Shown here: in pieces, positions 15,521 to 23,427 of the stretch | How positions within the stretch are numbered: the first letter of the stretch is position 1 | Layout: each line of letters opens with the position of its first letter | Assembly (NCBI RefSeq): GCF_900314695.1 | Contig: NZ_OMWD01000027.1 | Location: forward strand, 18,355-48,514 | DNA: 30,160 nucleotides | From: an uncultured Methanobrevibacter sp. | Lineage (GTDB): Archaea > Methanobacteriota > Methanobacteria > Methanobacteriales > Methanobacteriaceae | Reading direction: 5' to 3' | Made by a program: the position numbers and the translations under genes | Notes under the pieces: model-generated | Databases searched by the model: none | The model's input: only the letters and a program-made list of their open reading frames with translations | What the model was told of the DNA's origin: nothing

Positions 15521-15673
15521 TTATTTTTTCATTTCAGTGTATCCACATTTACCACATGCAAACCTGTCACCATGGTCAGCCATGAATACACCTTCACCAC
15601 AACGAGGACAAATTGGGTTTTTTCTTTCAATTTTGTCTCCATCTACTTTGTAAAGATCAGATTTTTTTACCAT
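15521..15673 (-). CDS. rps27ae: Ribosomal protein S27ae
   Basis: A 50-residue zinc-ribbon protein of the small subunit. The sequence begins MVKKSDLYKVDG and carries CPRCGEGVFMADHGDRFAC with a second pair CGKCGY, the four zinc ligands. It lies nine bases after the S24e stop, the conserved S24e-S27ae order of archaea, where S27ae stands alone instead of being fused to ubiquitin as in eukaryotes. Confidence 0.96.
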   Translation of the reverse strand: MVKKSDLYKVDGDKIERKNPICPRCGEGVFMADHGDRFACGKCGYTEMKK

Positions 15674-15682
15674 ATAAACCAC

Positions 15683-16015
15683 CTATTCTTCATCTGCTTC
15701 AGCTTCTTCAGCTTCTTCTTCAGCAGGTTCTTCTTCAGGTTCTTCATTTTTAGCAATGACATGTTGAGCTTCAATATATTCTAAATCGTCAACAGTATCA
15801 TAAACTTTAGCATAACCTAATGCTTTAGGTTCACCGTAGTGTGGTTGTACATTATCTACAACAATTAACTCTTTTTTAGTATTTAATAAAGCAACTAATT
15901 TTGATTTAATATCTAATACTTTAGGAGTTGCTTCTCCATCGTAATCAACATAAAATTTAATTTCTTTTCTGTTAAATACTTTATTTTCTTTTTCTTCAAT
16001 AAATTCAATTTCCAT
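15683..16015 (-). CDS. rps24e: Ribosomal protein S24e
   Basis: 110 residues. The N-terminal two-thirds are the S24e fold (MEIEFIEEKENKVFNRKEI.., VVDNVQPHYGEPKALGYAKVY). The last 20 residues are an acidic tail of Glu, Ala and Asp encoded by near-repetitive GAA/GCT codons. ATG 16015 is preceded by GAGGT. It sits between dephospho-CoA kinase (17-base gap) and S27ae. Confidence 0.96.
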   Translation of the reverse strand: MEIEFIEEKENKVFNRKEIKFYVDYDGEATPKVLDIKSKLVALLNTKKELIVVDNVQPHYGEPKALGYAKVYDTVDDLEYIEAQHVIAKNEEPEEEPAEEEAEEAEADEE

Positions 16016-16032
16016 TATAAAACCTCATTTAT

Positions 16033-16542
16033 TTATTCTTCAATAAATCCGTCAATAAGCTTTTGAGCTTTATCTTTCAGGTCAGAAACTTTTAAAAGCA
16101 CTAAACCTTCATTAGGTTGTCCATATAGAATTGTAGTTTCTGGATTAGCCATTAAGATGCAAGGAAGAACTGCAAGATCTTCTTCCCCTGCTACTTCAAT
16201 TACATAACATTCGCCACTGTTAGATAATTCAAGAGCTTTGCCTATGGTTTCCCATAGATCATCTGTAATAGTTCCAGCAGGATTATCAACTTTTAAAATA
16301 TGATCTGCACGTATAATTTCATGAGTATGATTTTTTCTTTGAATTAAGTTATCAATTATACCAATATTTGGATATAATTCATATTTTGTAAGATTGGCAA
16401 AAGTTGCATCACCAACAGAGATTAAAAACTCAGAAGACTTAATTTCATCAATGGCATCTTCAAAGTCAGGATATAATTTACCTAATGGTTTTTTTAATTC
16501 AATAATTATATCTTTATTTAATTCTGCATCTAAACGTAACAC
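16033..16542 (-). CDS. GTP-dependent dephospho-CoA kinase (DUF359 family)
   Basis: 169 residues of the archaeal family that phosphorylates dephospho-CoA with GTP as donor, the last step of coenzyme A synthesis; it is unrelated to bacterial CoaE. Family features visible: LISVGDATFANL, the segment IIDNLIQRKNH, VDNPAGTITDDLW and VAGEEDLAVLPCILM. The start is GTG at 16542 with GAGGG six bases upstream. It follows spt4 by ten bases and precedes rps24e by 17, its usual place in the archaeal RpoE'-Spt4-S24e cluster. Confidence 0.9.
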   Translation of the reverse strand: MLRLDAELNKDIIIELKKPLGKLYPDFEDAIDEIKSSEFLISVGDATFANLTKYELYPNIGIIDNLIQRKNHTHEIIRADHILKVDNPAGTITDDLWETIGKALELSNSGECYVIEVAGEEDLAVLPCILMANPETTILYGQPNEGLVLLKVSDLKDKAQKLIDGFIEE

Positions 16543-16552
16543 AAAAAACCCT

Positions 16553-16729
16553 CTATCTTACTCTTAAACAATATTCGCCTGGAATTTTAATATTTAATTC
16601 TTTTGCTATAGCTGAATCTTCTGGATCAGTAATAATCAAAAGACCACTCCAGTTGTCAGAAGTTGGACTTCCGCATGATGGACAATGATCTTTATTTGAA
16701 ATCATTTTGCAAACAGTACAAGCTTTCAT
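16553..16729 (-). CDS. spt4: Transcription elongation factor Spt4 (RpoE'')
   Basis: 58 residues beginning MKACTVCKMISNKDHCPSCG; the two C-x2-C pairs bind zinc. The rest, SDNWSGLLIITDPEDSAIAK, is characteristic of Spt4, which pairs with Spt5 and stimulates RNA polymerase processivity. Its ATG overlaps the stop codon of rpoE' by four bases (ATGA), so translation is coupled. Confidence 0.95.
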   Translation of the reverse strand: MKACTVCKMISNKDHCPSCGSPTSDNWSGLLIITDPEDSAIAKELNIKIPGEYCLRVR

Positions 16730-17310
16730 TCTCCACCCTTCTTACTTTTTTCTTTAGCTTCTTCAATCCATTCAAATCTACCTAAGTTATTTTGTCTCAT
16801 TGTAAGTGGAATTTTAGAATTCCTATTATTTTCAATGTTATTAGTAGATTCATCTTTGATTGAAACGCTTACAGCTCTAGCTCTAACTAAGTCACCTTCA
16901 TCTAAAGTTTTATTAGACTCTTTAGCAAGTAATGCCCCTCTTTTAGGATCATAATTTATATAATCATCAGTAACTTGAGAAACATGTATTAAACCGTCCA
17001 TAGGTCCAATCCTTACAAAAGCACCGTAGTCAACAATATCGATTACTTCACCATCGAAAATTTCATGTTGTTCTGGTTTAAAGAAGATTGCTTCAAAGAT
17101 GACATTATGGTATGCAGCACCGTCACCCATAATGAGCCTACCTTCACCAATTTCATCAATATCATTAACACAGATGAGTAAACCAAGTTTTTTATCTAAA
17201 CGACCTTCATAGGTTTCGTTCAAAGTTTGAATAGCGACTTCTTTGAGAGGATCACCAAATCTGTAAGGTGGAATTCTTACAGTGTCCTCGATTTTTGTTT
17301 TATAATACAA
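16726..17310 (-). CDS. rpoE: DNA-directed RNA polymerase subunit E' (Rpo7)
   Basis: 194 residues. The N-terminal tip domain (MYYKTKIEDTVRIPPYRFG..) attaches to the polymerase core; the C-terminal S1/OB domain (FDGEVIDIVDYGAFVRIGPM..GLIHVSQV) binds the emerging transcript. Together with Rpo4 it forms the stalk, the counterpart of eukaryotic Rpb4/7. The start is TTG at 17310, supported by GAGGGAT four bases upstream. It lies 35 bases after the PIN-domain gene and overlaps spt4. Confidence 0.96.
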   Translation of the reverse strand: MYYKTKIEDTVRIPPYRFGDPLKEVAIQTLNETYEGRLDKKLGLLICVNDIDEIGEGRLIMGDGAAYHNVIFEAIFFKPEQHEIFDGEVIDIVDYGAFVRIGPMDGLIHVSQVTDDYINYDPKRGALLAKESNKTLDEGDLVRARAVSVSIKDESTNNIENNRNSKIPLTMRQNNLGRFEWIEEAKEKSKKGGE

Positions 17311-17345
17311 AATAATCCCTCATTTATTAATAAGTTTAATTAATA

Positions 17346-17738
17346 TTATATTTTACCTTCAACAGCAATATATCTTTTTTGTCTTAAATATGCTACTGTG
17401 ATTCCTTTATCTTTCGCACGATTTTTTAATTCAATATCATTTGTAGCTAAAACTTCTGAAACTCTAAGTAACGCATCATCCACAGTTTCATTTTCTAATA
17501 ATGAAATATCCTTTATTTCAATTTTTGAAGAATTAGCTAACTTTAAGGCCAAATTAGCATTTAACCTTATTTTTCCTTTGTTATTTTTTTTCAAACCCTT
17601 CAATTCATTGATAACAAAGCTCGGAGTAGTTAATTTATAAGAAGGTAATATTTTTTCAAGTTCAGTGATAATATCCACATTGAACTGAAAAGGAACCATA
17701 AAAAAATTGGTATCTATTACAACTTCTTTAGAGTTCAT
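17346..17738 (-). CDS. PIN-domain protein (Fcf1/VapC9-like)
   Basis: 130 residues of PIN nuclease fold. Acidic site residues are visible: VIDTNFF near residue 9, FVINELKGL near 43, VDDALLRVSE and ATNDIELKNRAKDKG toward the C-terminus. The ending VAYLRQKRYIAVEG is typical of the archaeal Fcf1/Utp24-like group linked to rRNA processing. There is no antitoxin gene beside it; the location between aIF2-gamma (10-base gap) and RpoE' is conserved in methanogens and argues for a housekeeping RNA role over toxin function. The activity itself is inferred. Confidence 0.88.
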   Translation of the reverse strand: MNSKEVVIDTNFFMVPFQFNVDIITELEKILPSYKLTTPSFVINELKGLKKNNKGKIRLNANLALKLANSSKIEIKDISLLENETVDDALLRVSEVLATNDIELKNRAKDKGITVAYLRQKRYIAVEGKI

Positions 17739-17748
17739 TATTTGCCCT

Positions 17749-18963
17749 CTATTTTATAATACCGTAACCGATTAATCTCCAACGAGCACCAACTCTACGA
17801 CTTAAAGCAACCCTGTCTCCAGGACTAGCGCAAACTGGCAATTTAAGAGTAACCTCAACATCATTTTTCTTAGTCGAAGTAACAACACCAATAGTTGTTG
17901 TAGTACCACAATTAATCATTAAAGCTTCTTTAAGTTTAATTGGAGCAACATCACGTTCTTCTTTAGTACCTACCACACGATCAAGTAAATTAGCTTCCAT
18001 TTTAAAGCTGTTTAATACTTCAGGCAAAGTACCTTCTTCACCAGCAACAGTTCCGGATAATGAATCTGATTTGGTTAAAGATGGGTCTAACTTAGTTGCA
18101 ATACCTACAAGTCCACCAGGACCAATTTCTTCAACTTGTTCACCATTAGCTTCAAGGCCAATAATTTCAGATTTGAGAGTGATTCTCTCACCGTTATTAG
18201 TAGGACCTGGTCTAATTTCAATAGTGTCTCCAAGTTTAAATGTACCTTGAACTAAAGTTCCACCAATAACTCCTCCTTTAATTTTATTAGCACCTGAACC
18301 AGGCTTGTTAATATCAAATGATCTTGCTACATGCATTAATGTAGAATCTTCTGTATTCCTCTCTGGAGGTTGAATTTGTTTAAGCATTGCTTCAATTAAT
18401 ATGTCAACATTAGCTCCTTGTTGAGCAGACACTGGAATAATTAAAGCATCTTCAGCACAAGTTCCTTTAACAAATTCTTTAATTTCATTATAACTTTCAA
18501 TAGCTCTTTCTTTTGAAACAATATCAATTTTGTTTTGAACTACAATAACATCTTTTACACCAATAACATCAAGTGCCATTAGATGTTCTTTAGTTTGTGG
18601 CTGTGGACAAGACTCATTTGCAGCAATTACTAAAACTGCACCATCCATAATTGCAGCACCAGATAACATAGTTGCCATAAGGGTTTCGTGACCTGGAGCA
18701 TCAACAAAGGATACCTTTCTAATTAATTCAGTTTCGCTGCCACAGATTTCACATTTTTCAGAAGTAGTATAACATTCAGGTTCTCCGCATTCAGGACATT
18801 TCCTAAATTCTATATCAGCATAACCTAAACGAATTGAAATACCTCTTTTTGTTTCCTCACTGTGAGTATCAGTCCAAATTCCTGATAATGCTTTAGTAAG
18901 AGTAGTCTTACCATGGTCTACGTGACCAACTAAACCTATGTTAACATCTGACTGTACGTTCAC
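17749..18963 (-). CDS. eif2g: Translation initiation factor aIF2 subunit gamma
   Basis: 404 residues; the GTPase subunit of the aIF2 complex that carries initiator Met-tRNA to the small subunit. Motifs: GHVDHGKTTL (G1), a zinc knuckle CPECGEPEC..CEICG, DAPGHE (G3), VQNKID (G4), and two beta-barrel domains ending in RRVGARWRLIGYG. GTG 18963 is chosen as start: AGGTGG (18970-18975) is six bases upstream and the protein then begins VNVQSDVNIGLVGH. The longer frame would run from 19053 into the end of rps6e with 30 unrelated residues. Confidence 0.96.
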   Translation of the reverse strand: MNVQSDVNIGLVGHVDHGKTTLTKALSGIWTDTHSEETKRGISIRLGYADIEFRKCPECGEPECYTTSEKCEICGSETELIRKVSFVDAPGHETLMATMLSGAAIMDGAVLVIAANESCPQPQTKEHLMALDVIGVKDVIVVQNKIDIVSKERAIESYNEIKEFVKGTCAEDALIIPVSAQQGANVDILIEAMLKQIQPPERNTEDSTLMHVARSFDINKPGSGANKIKGGVIGGTLVQGTFKLGDTIEIRPGPTNNGERITLKSEIIGLEANGEQVEEIGPGGLVGIATKLDPSLTKSDSLSGTVAGEEGTLPEVLNSFKMEANLLDRVVGTKEERDVAPIKLKEALMINCGTTTTIGVVTSTKKNDVEVTLKLPVCASPGDRVALSRRVGARWRLIGYGIIK

Positions 18964-19024
18964 AGATAACCACCTTTTTTTATAATTTAATTCGACTAAA
19001 AGTAAAATAAGAAAAATAGTAGAA

Positions 19025-19408
19025 CTATTCTTCCTCTTCTTCACCAGCACCAATAATTTCAGCTATTGATTTGTTTCCAGCTTGAGTAACTACAGTGTTG
19101 ATTTGTACAATATCTTCTGCGATAGTGTTTCCTCTAACAGTTTTTCTTTTTTTAACACCATCAGCTTTAGGATGATAACCGATACCACCAGTTAATAAAC
19201 TTTTAATTCTTCTAGTACCAGAAACATCTTTTTTCATGGTAAAACCATTTTTGTCACTACCACCAGTGATTTTTAAAGTGTAACCATCTAAACCAACAAT
19301 TGCACCATCAAATTCATCACCGATGACTAAACCATTAAGAGCTTTAGCTTCATCCACTTCAATTTGATGAGTTTCAGCTTTTTGAGACACAACTACTTTG
19401 AATGCCAT
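19025..19408 (-). CDS. rps6e: Ribosomal protein S6e
   Basis: 127 residues, the short archaeal form lacking the eukaryotic phosphorylated tail. Signature stretches: FKVVVSQKAETHQIEV, GGSDKNGFTMKKDVSGTRR and GYHPKADGVKKRKTVRGNTI. It ends in a run of Glu. AGGAGG precedes the ATG by a short spacer. Position between aIF5B (36-base gap) and aIF2-gamma is the common euryarchaeal order. Confidence 0.96.
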   Translation of the reverse strand: MAFKVVVSQKAETHQIEVDEAKALNGLVIGDEFDGAIVGLDGYTLKITGGSDKNGFTMKKDVSGTRRIKSLLTGGIGYHPKADGVKKRKTVRGNTIAEDIVQINTVVTQAGNKSIAEIIGAGEEEEE

Positions 19409-19444
19409 GGTATTTCCTCCTTAATTTTTTATAAACCCAATTTA

Positions 19445-21235
19445 TTATTCAAAAAGACCAAATTTACCCCAATCTGGGTCTTGTTTACGTTTAATTTCAA
19501 CAAATTCATATAAAGTTTCAAATTCATCTTCAGTTAATTTATCCTTAAATTCTCTTTCAATGAATTTATAATGTTTTTCAGGGATATCAACATATAATTC
19601 ATCCCCTTCATCAAAATGTTTTCCAACAATAGCGTCTTTAATAGCCATTGCAACTCTTTGACCTCTAGGAATATCTGGTAATGTTTCCCCTTTATCTTCC
19701 ATACTGGCAATTACGCCCACATATTCACCATTCTTATTTATCAAAGTTTGACCTTGTTTAATTGTACCGCTTAAAGACTCTATTCCAATGATAGCAGGTT
19801 TACTTTGACGGAAAACCAACTTAGGTAAAGACATGAATTTAGCCGGTTTAATGATAGCATCATAAAATGCTTTTTTCTTGGCTTTTTCAATCTCGTCAAT
19901 CCATGCTTCATAATCTTCAATAATCTGATAGATTACATCACCTTGGAAGAGTTTAACATCTGAATTTTTAAGATCTTCTTCAGAATTCTGATGAATACTA
20001 ACATTAAATGCAATAATAGCACCATGCGCATCATTTTCATTTAATGCAATGGATGAATTGATGATATCTCTACGACTTATATCACCAATGTCTGCTTCAC
20101 GAATAGGAATATCCAATTCTTTCAATAATTTAACAATAGCTTCAAGAGAACCTAATGTATCTGCTTTGACTAAAATTCCTTCATCTTCAGTATTAATAGT
20201 AATATCTTCAATTTCTTTTAAGATTTCCTCTTCAACATTTTCATCATCACTCAATACTCTGAGCGGTGAGCCTGAAACAACATCATCTAAATTAGGAGCT
20301 GCGATTTTAATACCTGCAGCTGCAACTACCTCATCAAATTTTTGGAATTTCTTTTTAGAATCTCTCATTTCTTCTAGTGGAAGTGGTCTCAAAATAGATC
20401 TAATTTTAGTAGTCAATACTTCATTTGAAGAAGTCATTAAAGCTATTTCATCATTTGTTCGTAAAACACCATCATAAATAATACTATCAATAGTAAGACC
20501 TAATCCTACTTCTTCCTTAATTTCCAAAACAGTTCCTTTAGCAGGAGCATCAGCATCAATTTCAAGCTGTTCAGTTAAATATTCCTGAGCAAGACCTAAA
20601 AGCATTGCCAAGACTTCAATAATTCCCTCTCCAGACCTAGCACTAATTGGAATGATACTAATCTGAGAAGCGAAATTACTTACCCTATCAAATCTTTCAG
20701 ATTGAAAACCTTCTTTGTGAAGAGTACCTACAATCTCATAAATTTTTGTATCTAACTCTTGTTTAACACTTTGAGCTTGTTGTTCAAAGGATTCTCTAAA
20801 AGAAGCATCTTCATGTGACTCCCATCCAAATATCATATCTATCTTATTAGCTACAACAATGAATGGAGTTTTATACATTTTAAGAATATTTAATGCTTCA
20901 AATGTTTGCGGTTTGAATCCATCATTAATATCCACAATCAAGACTGCTAAATCTGCTAATGCACCACCACGTTTTCTTAAACTGGTGAATGCAGCGTGAC
21001 CTGGAGTATCAATAAAGAACAAACCTGGGATTAAATCTTTAATAGTTAATCTTGATATAAAATTTCCACAGATTTCTTCAATAGTATCGTTAGGAATTTC
21101 TGTAGCACCAATATGTTGAGTAATACCACCTGCTTCTTTATCAGCAATGGTACTGCCTCTAATGTAATCTAATAATGTTGTTTTACCATGGTCTACATGA
21201 CCTAAAACTGATACAATCGGGGATCTGATTTTCAT
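19445..21235 (-). CDS. infB: Translation initiation factor aIF5B (IF-2 homologue)
   Basis: 596 residues, a GTPase that promotes subunit joining. The N-terminus goes straight into the G domain: VLGHVDHGKTTLLDYIRG (G1), IDTPGHAAF (G3), VVANKID (G4). Domain II starts near 225, domain III near 350 (ILVKADTLGSLEAIVKLL) and domain IV closes the protein (LVFRQSKPAIIGIES..). The length is normal for archaeal aIF5B and there is no intein interrupting the P-loop. It follows ndk by 38 bases. Confidence 0.96.
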   Translation of the reverse strand: MKIRSPIVSVLGHVDHGKTTLLDYIRGSTIADKEAGGITQHIGATEIPNDTIEEICGNFISRLTIKDLIPGLFFIDTPGHAAFTSLRKRGGALADLAVLIVDINDGFKPQTFEALNILKMYKTPFIVVANKIDMIFGWESHEDASFRESFEQQAQSVKQELDTKIYEIVGTLHKEGFQSERFDRVSNFASQISIIPISARSGEGIIEVLAMLLGLAQEYLTEQLEIDADAPAKGTVLEIKEEVGLGLTIDSIIYDGVLRTNDEIALMTSSNEVLTTKIRSILRPLPLEEMRDSKKKFQKFDEVVAAAGIKIAAPNLDDVVSGSPLRVLSDDENVEEEILKEIEDITINTEDEGILVKADTLGSLEAIVKLLKELDIPIREADIGDISRRDIINSSIALNENDAHGAIIAFNVSIHQNSEEDLKNSDVKLFQGDVIYQIIEDYEAWIDEIEKAKKKAFYDAIIKPAKFMSLPKLVFRQSKPAIIGIESLSGTIKQGQTLINKNGEYVGVIASMEDKGETLPDIPRGQRVAMAIKDAIVGKHFDEGDELYVDIPEKHYKFIEREFKDKLTEDEFETLYEFVEIKRKQDPDWGKFGLFE

Positions 21236-21273
21236 AGTATCTTTCTTAATAATAAATTTTTAAAATATTAAAT

Positions 21274-21726
21274 TTATTCATAAATTAAATCATTGTCGAC
21301 GATTTTGTAATCGCAAATTTCATCTTCATTAAAGAAAAGAGCAATTTCTCTTTCAGCAGATTCAGGAGCATCGGATGCGTGAATAATATTTCTACCAGTA
21401 TCCATACCGAAATCTCCTCTAATTGTTCCAAGATCAGCTTCTAAAGGATTAGTTGCACCAACAATTTTTCTAATAGTAGTAATAGCTTCTTCTCCTTCAA
21501 TGACCATTGCTAAAGATGGTGAAGAAGTAATATACTCAACTAAACTTGGGAAAAATGGTTTTTCAGCATGTTCTCCATAATGAGTTTTTGCTAAATCTTC
21601 ATCGATTTGAATTAATTTAACAGCTACAATTTTAAGACCTTTGTCTTCAAAACGGGATAATATTTTACCCATGAGACGTCTTTGGACAGCGTCCGGTTTC
21701 ATCATTACAAAACTTTTTTGAATCAT
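21274..21726 (-). CDS. ndk: Nucleoside diphosphate kinase
   Basis: 150 residues; exchanges the terminal phosphate among NTPs through a phosphohistidine. His116 lies in the signature NIIHASDAPESAEREI; the N-terminus QKSFVMMKPDAVQRRLMG and the Kpn-loop region are also normal. The ATG overlaps the stop codon of rpl24e by four bases (ATGA). It precedes infB in the operon. Confidence 0.97.
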   Translation of the reverse strand: MIQKSFVMMKPDAVQRRLMGKILSRFEDKGLKIVAVKLIQIDEDLAKTHYGEHAEKPFFPSLVEYITSSPSLAMVIEGEEAITTIRKIVGATNPLEADLGTIRGDFGMDTGRNIIHASDAPESAEREIALFFNEDEICDYKIVDNDLIYE

Positions 21727-21884
21727 TCTTTAACCCATTTAACTTTTCTTGGAACTCTTCCGAGTTTAATCATATTTTTTTCACATTTACTGCTACAAAA
21801 GAAATAAATTGAACCATCTTTTTTGACGTACATTTTTCCTGTACCTTCTTCTATTTCTTTACTACAGAATGAACAAGTTCTCAT
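21723..21884 (-). CDS. rpl24e: Ribosomal protein L24e
   Basis: 53 residues, beginning MRTCSFCSKEIEEGTGKMYV and containing a second knuckle FFCSSKCEKN: a four-cysteine zinc finger. The ending LGRVPRKVKWVKE is typical. It lies 14 bases after S28e and overlaps ndk by four bases, the conserved L7Ae-S28e-L24e-Ndk order. Confidence 0.96.
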   Translation of the reverse strand: MRTCSFCSKEIEEGTGKMYVKKDGSIYFFCSSKCEKNMIKLGRVPRKVKWVKE

Positions 21885-21898
21885 GTTCTTACACCTTC

Positions 21899-22105
21899 TT
21901 ATGGAGTCTTAATTTCTTTAGCTTCTCTAATTGTATCAAGTAACATTAAAATGTCACCTTCTCTAACAGGACCCATAATGTTTCTTGTTAAAATTCTTCC
22001 TTTATCTCTACCATCAAGGATTCTGCATTTAATTTGCATTACCTCACCAGTCATTCCAGTTCTTTTTAAAACTTCAATGACTTCAGCAGGAGTTCCTTCT
22101 TCCAT
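21899..22105 (-). CDS. rps28e: Ribosomal protein S28e
   Basis: 68 residues with the S28e OB-fold signature: TPAEVIEVLKRTGMTGEVMQ, KCRILDGRDKGRILTRN and the invariant end GDILMLLDTIREAKEI. GGTGAT precedes the ATG. It follows L7Ae by 28 bases. Confidence 0.96.
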   Translation of the reverse strand: MEEGTPAEVIEVLKRTGMTGEVMQIKCRILDGRDKGRILTRNIMGPVREGDILMLLDTIREAKEIKTP

Positions 22106-22133
22106 TTAAATCACCGTAAAATTATTAAAAGAA

Positions 22134-22502
22134 TTATTCTTTTAATTCAGCAACTTTTTCAACAATTTCACTAACAGCAGCTTCAGCATCACCAGCATCA
22201 ACAATACATGCAGATGCAGTACCAACAGTTAAACCTGCAGCTCCACCAACTTGTTCTTTGGTAGGTAAGTAAACATAAGGAATTTCTTTTTCATCAGCGA
22301 GAACAGGAATGTGTGCAACGATTTCAGCAGGATCTACGTCTTCTGCGATAACAACTAATTTTGCATCTCCTCTTTCGATAAATTTGGTTACTTCGTTAGT
22401 ACCTTTTGCTACTTTACCAGTAGATTGTGCGGTTTCTAATGCTTCTTCAGCTTGTTTAGCTAATTCTTCAGGTGTGTCAAATTTTACATAAATGTTTGCC
22501 AT
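22134..22502 (-). CDS. rpl7ae: Ribosomal protein L7Ae
   Basis: 122 residues; binds kink-turns in 23S rRNA, box C/D and H/ACA guide RNAs and RNase P RNA. Family marks: KGTNEVTKFIERGDAKLVVI, AEDVDPAEIVAHIPVL, and IPYVYLPTKEQVG. Start at ATG 22502, preceded by GGAGGTA with proper spacing; the upstream in-frame ATG at 22523 would place that site inside the gene. It is the first gene of the long ribosomal/transcription cluster that ends at S27ae. An upstream hairpin in the leader could be a self-binding site, as L7Ae autoregulation is known in other archaea. Confidence 0.96.
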   Translation of the reverse strand: MANIYVKFDTPEELAKQAEEALETAQSTGKVAKGTNEVTKFIERGDAKLVVIAEDVDPAEIVAHIPVLADEKEIPYVYLPTKEQVGGAAGLTVGTASACIVDAGDAEAAVSEIVEKVAELKE

Positions 22503-22521
22503 AAAATATACCTCCTTTTTC

Positions 22522-22548
22522 ATCTGGCTATGCCATCCATCGGCAGAT
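22522..22548 (-). promoter_or_regulatory. Hairpin in the L7Ae mRNA leader
   Basis: In the minus-strand leader, ATCTG and CAGAT (plus-strand 22544-22548 and 22522-22526) close a loop containing GATGGATGG, followed by GATGAAAAAGGAGG. TGCC/GGCA offers a competing inner pairing. It is the only GC-richer element between the TATA box and the ribosome-binding site. A kink-turn cannot be proven by eye. Confidence 0.4.
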
Positions 22549-22580
22549 ATTATAATTCTTTTGAATCATAATATAATGTA

Positions 22581-22592
22581 ATTATATATAGT
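22581..22592 (-). promoter_or_regulatory. TATA box of the L7Ae ribosomal operon
   Basis: The minus strand reads AACTATATATAATTAC here, about 85 bases before the ATG. A start near 22560 would give a leader of about 58 bases that contains the hairpin at 22522-22548. Confidence 0.45.
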
Positions 22593-22594
22593 TA

Positions 22595-22928
22595 TATTAT
22601 TTTTTAACTATAGAAATTACCCAAATTATTCAATAAGTGAATAATTTAATATAGTTTTTAATAATACTAATTCTTGAACAATTCATATATCACTAAATAT
22701 AATCCCATAATCTAAAAAAACAAGAGGGATTAGACTTTCAATACAAATACTTCTGAATTTCATATAATTTTTAGCAAAACTAAAAATAAAAATTTAGTAA
22801 TTAATGAAATAATTCTAGAGAACTAGACAATAATAAATTGGTTTGCATAGTATATAAATGTTTGTAAAAATAAGACAAAATAAGTGAAATCTAAAATAAA
22901 AAATAATAAAATAAATTTAAAGTGTAAA
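22595..22928. other. AT-rich intergenic stretch between L7Ae operon and histone gene
   Basis: About 330 bases with no reading frame or RNA gene I can support. It contains a short inverted repeat ATTATTCA-ATAAG-TGAATAAT near 22628-22648 and otherwise A/T-rich sequence. No tRNA-like or GC-rich island is present. Confidence 0.5.
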
Positions 22929-22953
22929 AGAGATAGTAATAAAATTACTATCT
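22918..22953 (-). terminator. Hairpin terminator after the histone gene
   Basis: AGATAGTAAT (22931-22940) and ATTACTATCT (22944-22953) form a perfect 10-bp stem with a three-base loop. On the minus strand it lies 16 bases after the histone stop and is followed by CTTTTACAC. Confidence 0.6.
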
Positions 22954-22969
22954 AGAAAAATCAACAAAT

Positions 22970-23170
22970 CTATTTGATTGCTAATTTAACATCTTCAGCT
23001 TTTACAGTTTTTCTACCAGCGTGACGTGCAAATCCTACAGCTTTTGCTGCGATTTCATTTCCGTAATCTTCAATAGCTTCGGTTAATGCGATTTTTGCAT
23101 CATCACTTACTCTTTGTGCACCAGCATTTTTAAGTACTCTTCCTACAGGAGCAATTGGTAATTCACTCAT
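22970..23170 (-). CDS. Archaeal histone (HMf type)
   Basis: 66 residues, a minimal histone fold: helix 1 (PIAPVGRVLKNAG), loop QRVSDDAK, long helix 2 (ALTEAIEDYGNEIAAKAVGFARHAG) and RKTVKAEDVKLAIK. It dimerises and wraps DNA into nucleosome-like fibres. DNA-contact residues are conserved (Arg in PVGRVLK, RKTVK loop). GAGGTG precedes the ATG. It stands alone with its own TATA box and terminator, as befits an abundant protein. Confidence 0.97.
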   Translation of the reverse strand: MSELPIAPVGRVLKNAGAQRVSDDAKIALTEAIEDYGNEIAAKAVGFARHAGRKTVKAEDVKLAIK

Positions 23171-23214
23171 AATTTACACCTCATTTATTTGATAATAAAT
23201 AGTTTTTATTTGCT

Positions 23215-23231
23215 TATATATAAATATATTG
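23215..23231 (-). promoter_or_regulatory. TATA region of the histone gene
   Basis: TTATATATAAATATATT on the plus strand lies about 50 bases upstream of the histone ATG. It is the strongest TATA-like stretch in this spacer and gives a leader of roughly 25 bases. Confidence 0.45.
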
Positions 23232-23387
23232 GTCAGACACTTTTAAATTCAAAAGATTTCAATACAACAAACTAAATTAAAATAACCTAAAAAGTGACAG
23301 TATTATCTTTAAAAATGTTTTTCATAAAACACTTTAATAAAGTAAAATAAAGAGCACGATTACAAAATCGAAAAATAAAAAGCAAAA

Positions 23388-23427
23388 ATAAAAAATAAAA
23401 TAAGATTTACAAAAAGTAAACTTATTA
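23388..23427 (-). terminator. Hairpin and U-tract after threonine synthase
   Basis: On the minus strand, the stop codon is followed by AAGTTTAC-TTTTT-GTAAATCTT, an eight-pair stem with one bulge, then TTTTATTTTTTATTTTTG. Confidence 0.5.

Noticed and set aside
15806..15840. ACCTAA..TTAGGT inverted repeat resembling a DtxR box
   Set aside because: It lies inside the S24e coding sequence with no promoter nearby, and its half-sites face with a different spacing.
17346..17738. VapC toxin of a toxin-antitoxin pair
   Set aside because: No antitoxin gene beside it, and its place between aIF2-gamma and RpoE' is the conserved site of an Fcf1-like housekeeping PIN protein.
19445..21235. Intein in aIF5B
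   Set aside because: The GTPase motifs are contiguous and the length is normal for an intein-free protein.
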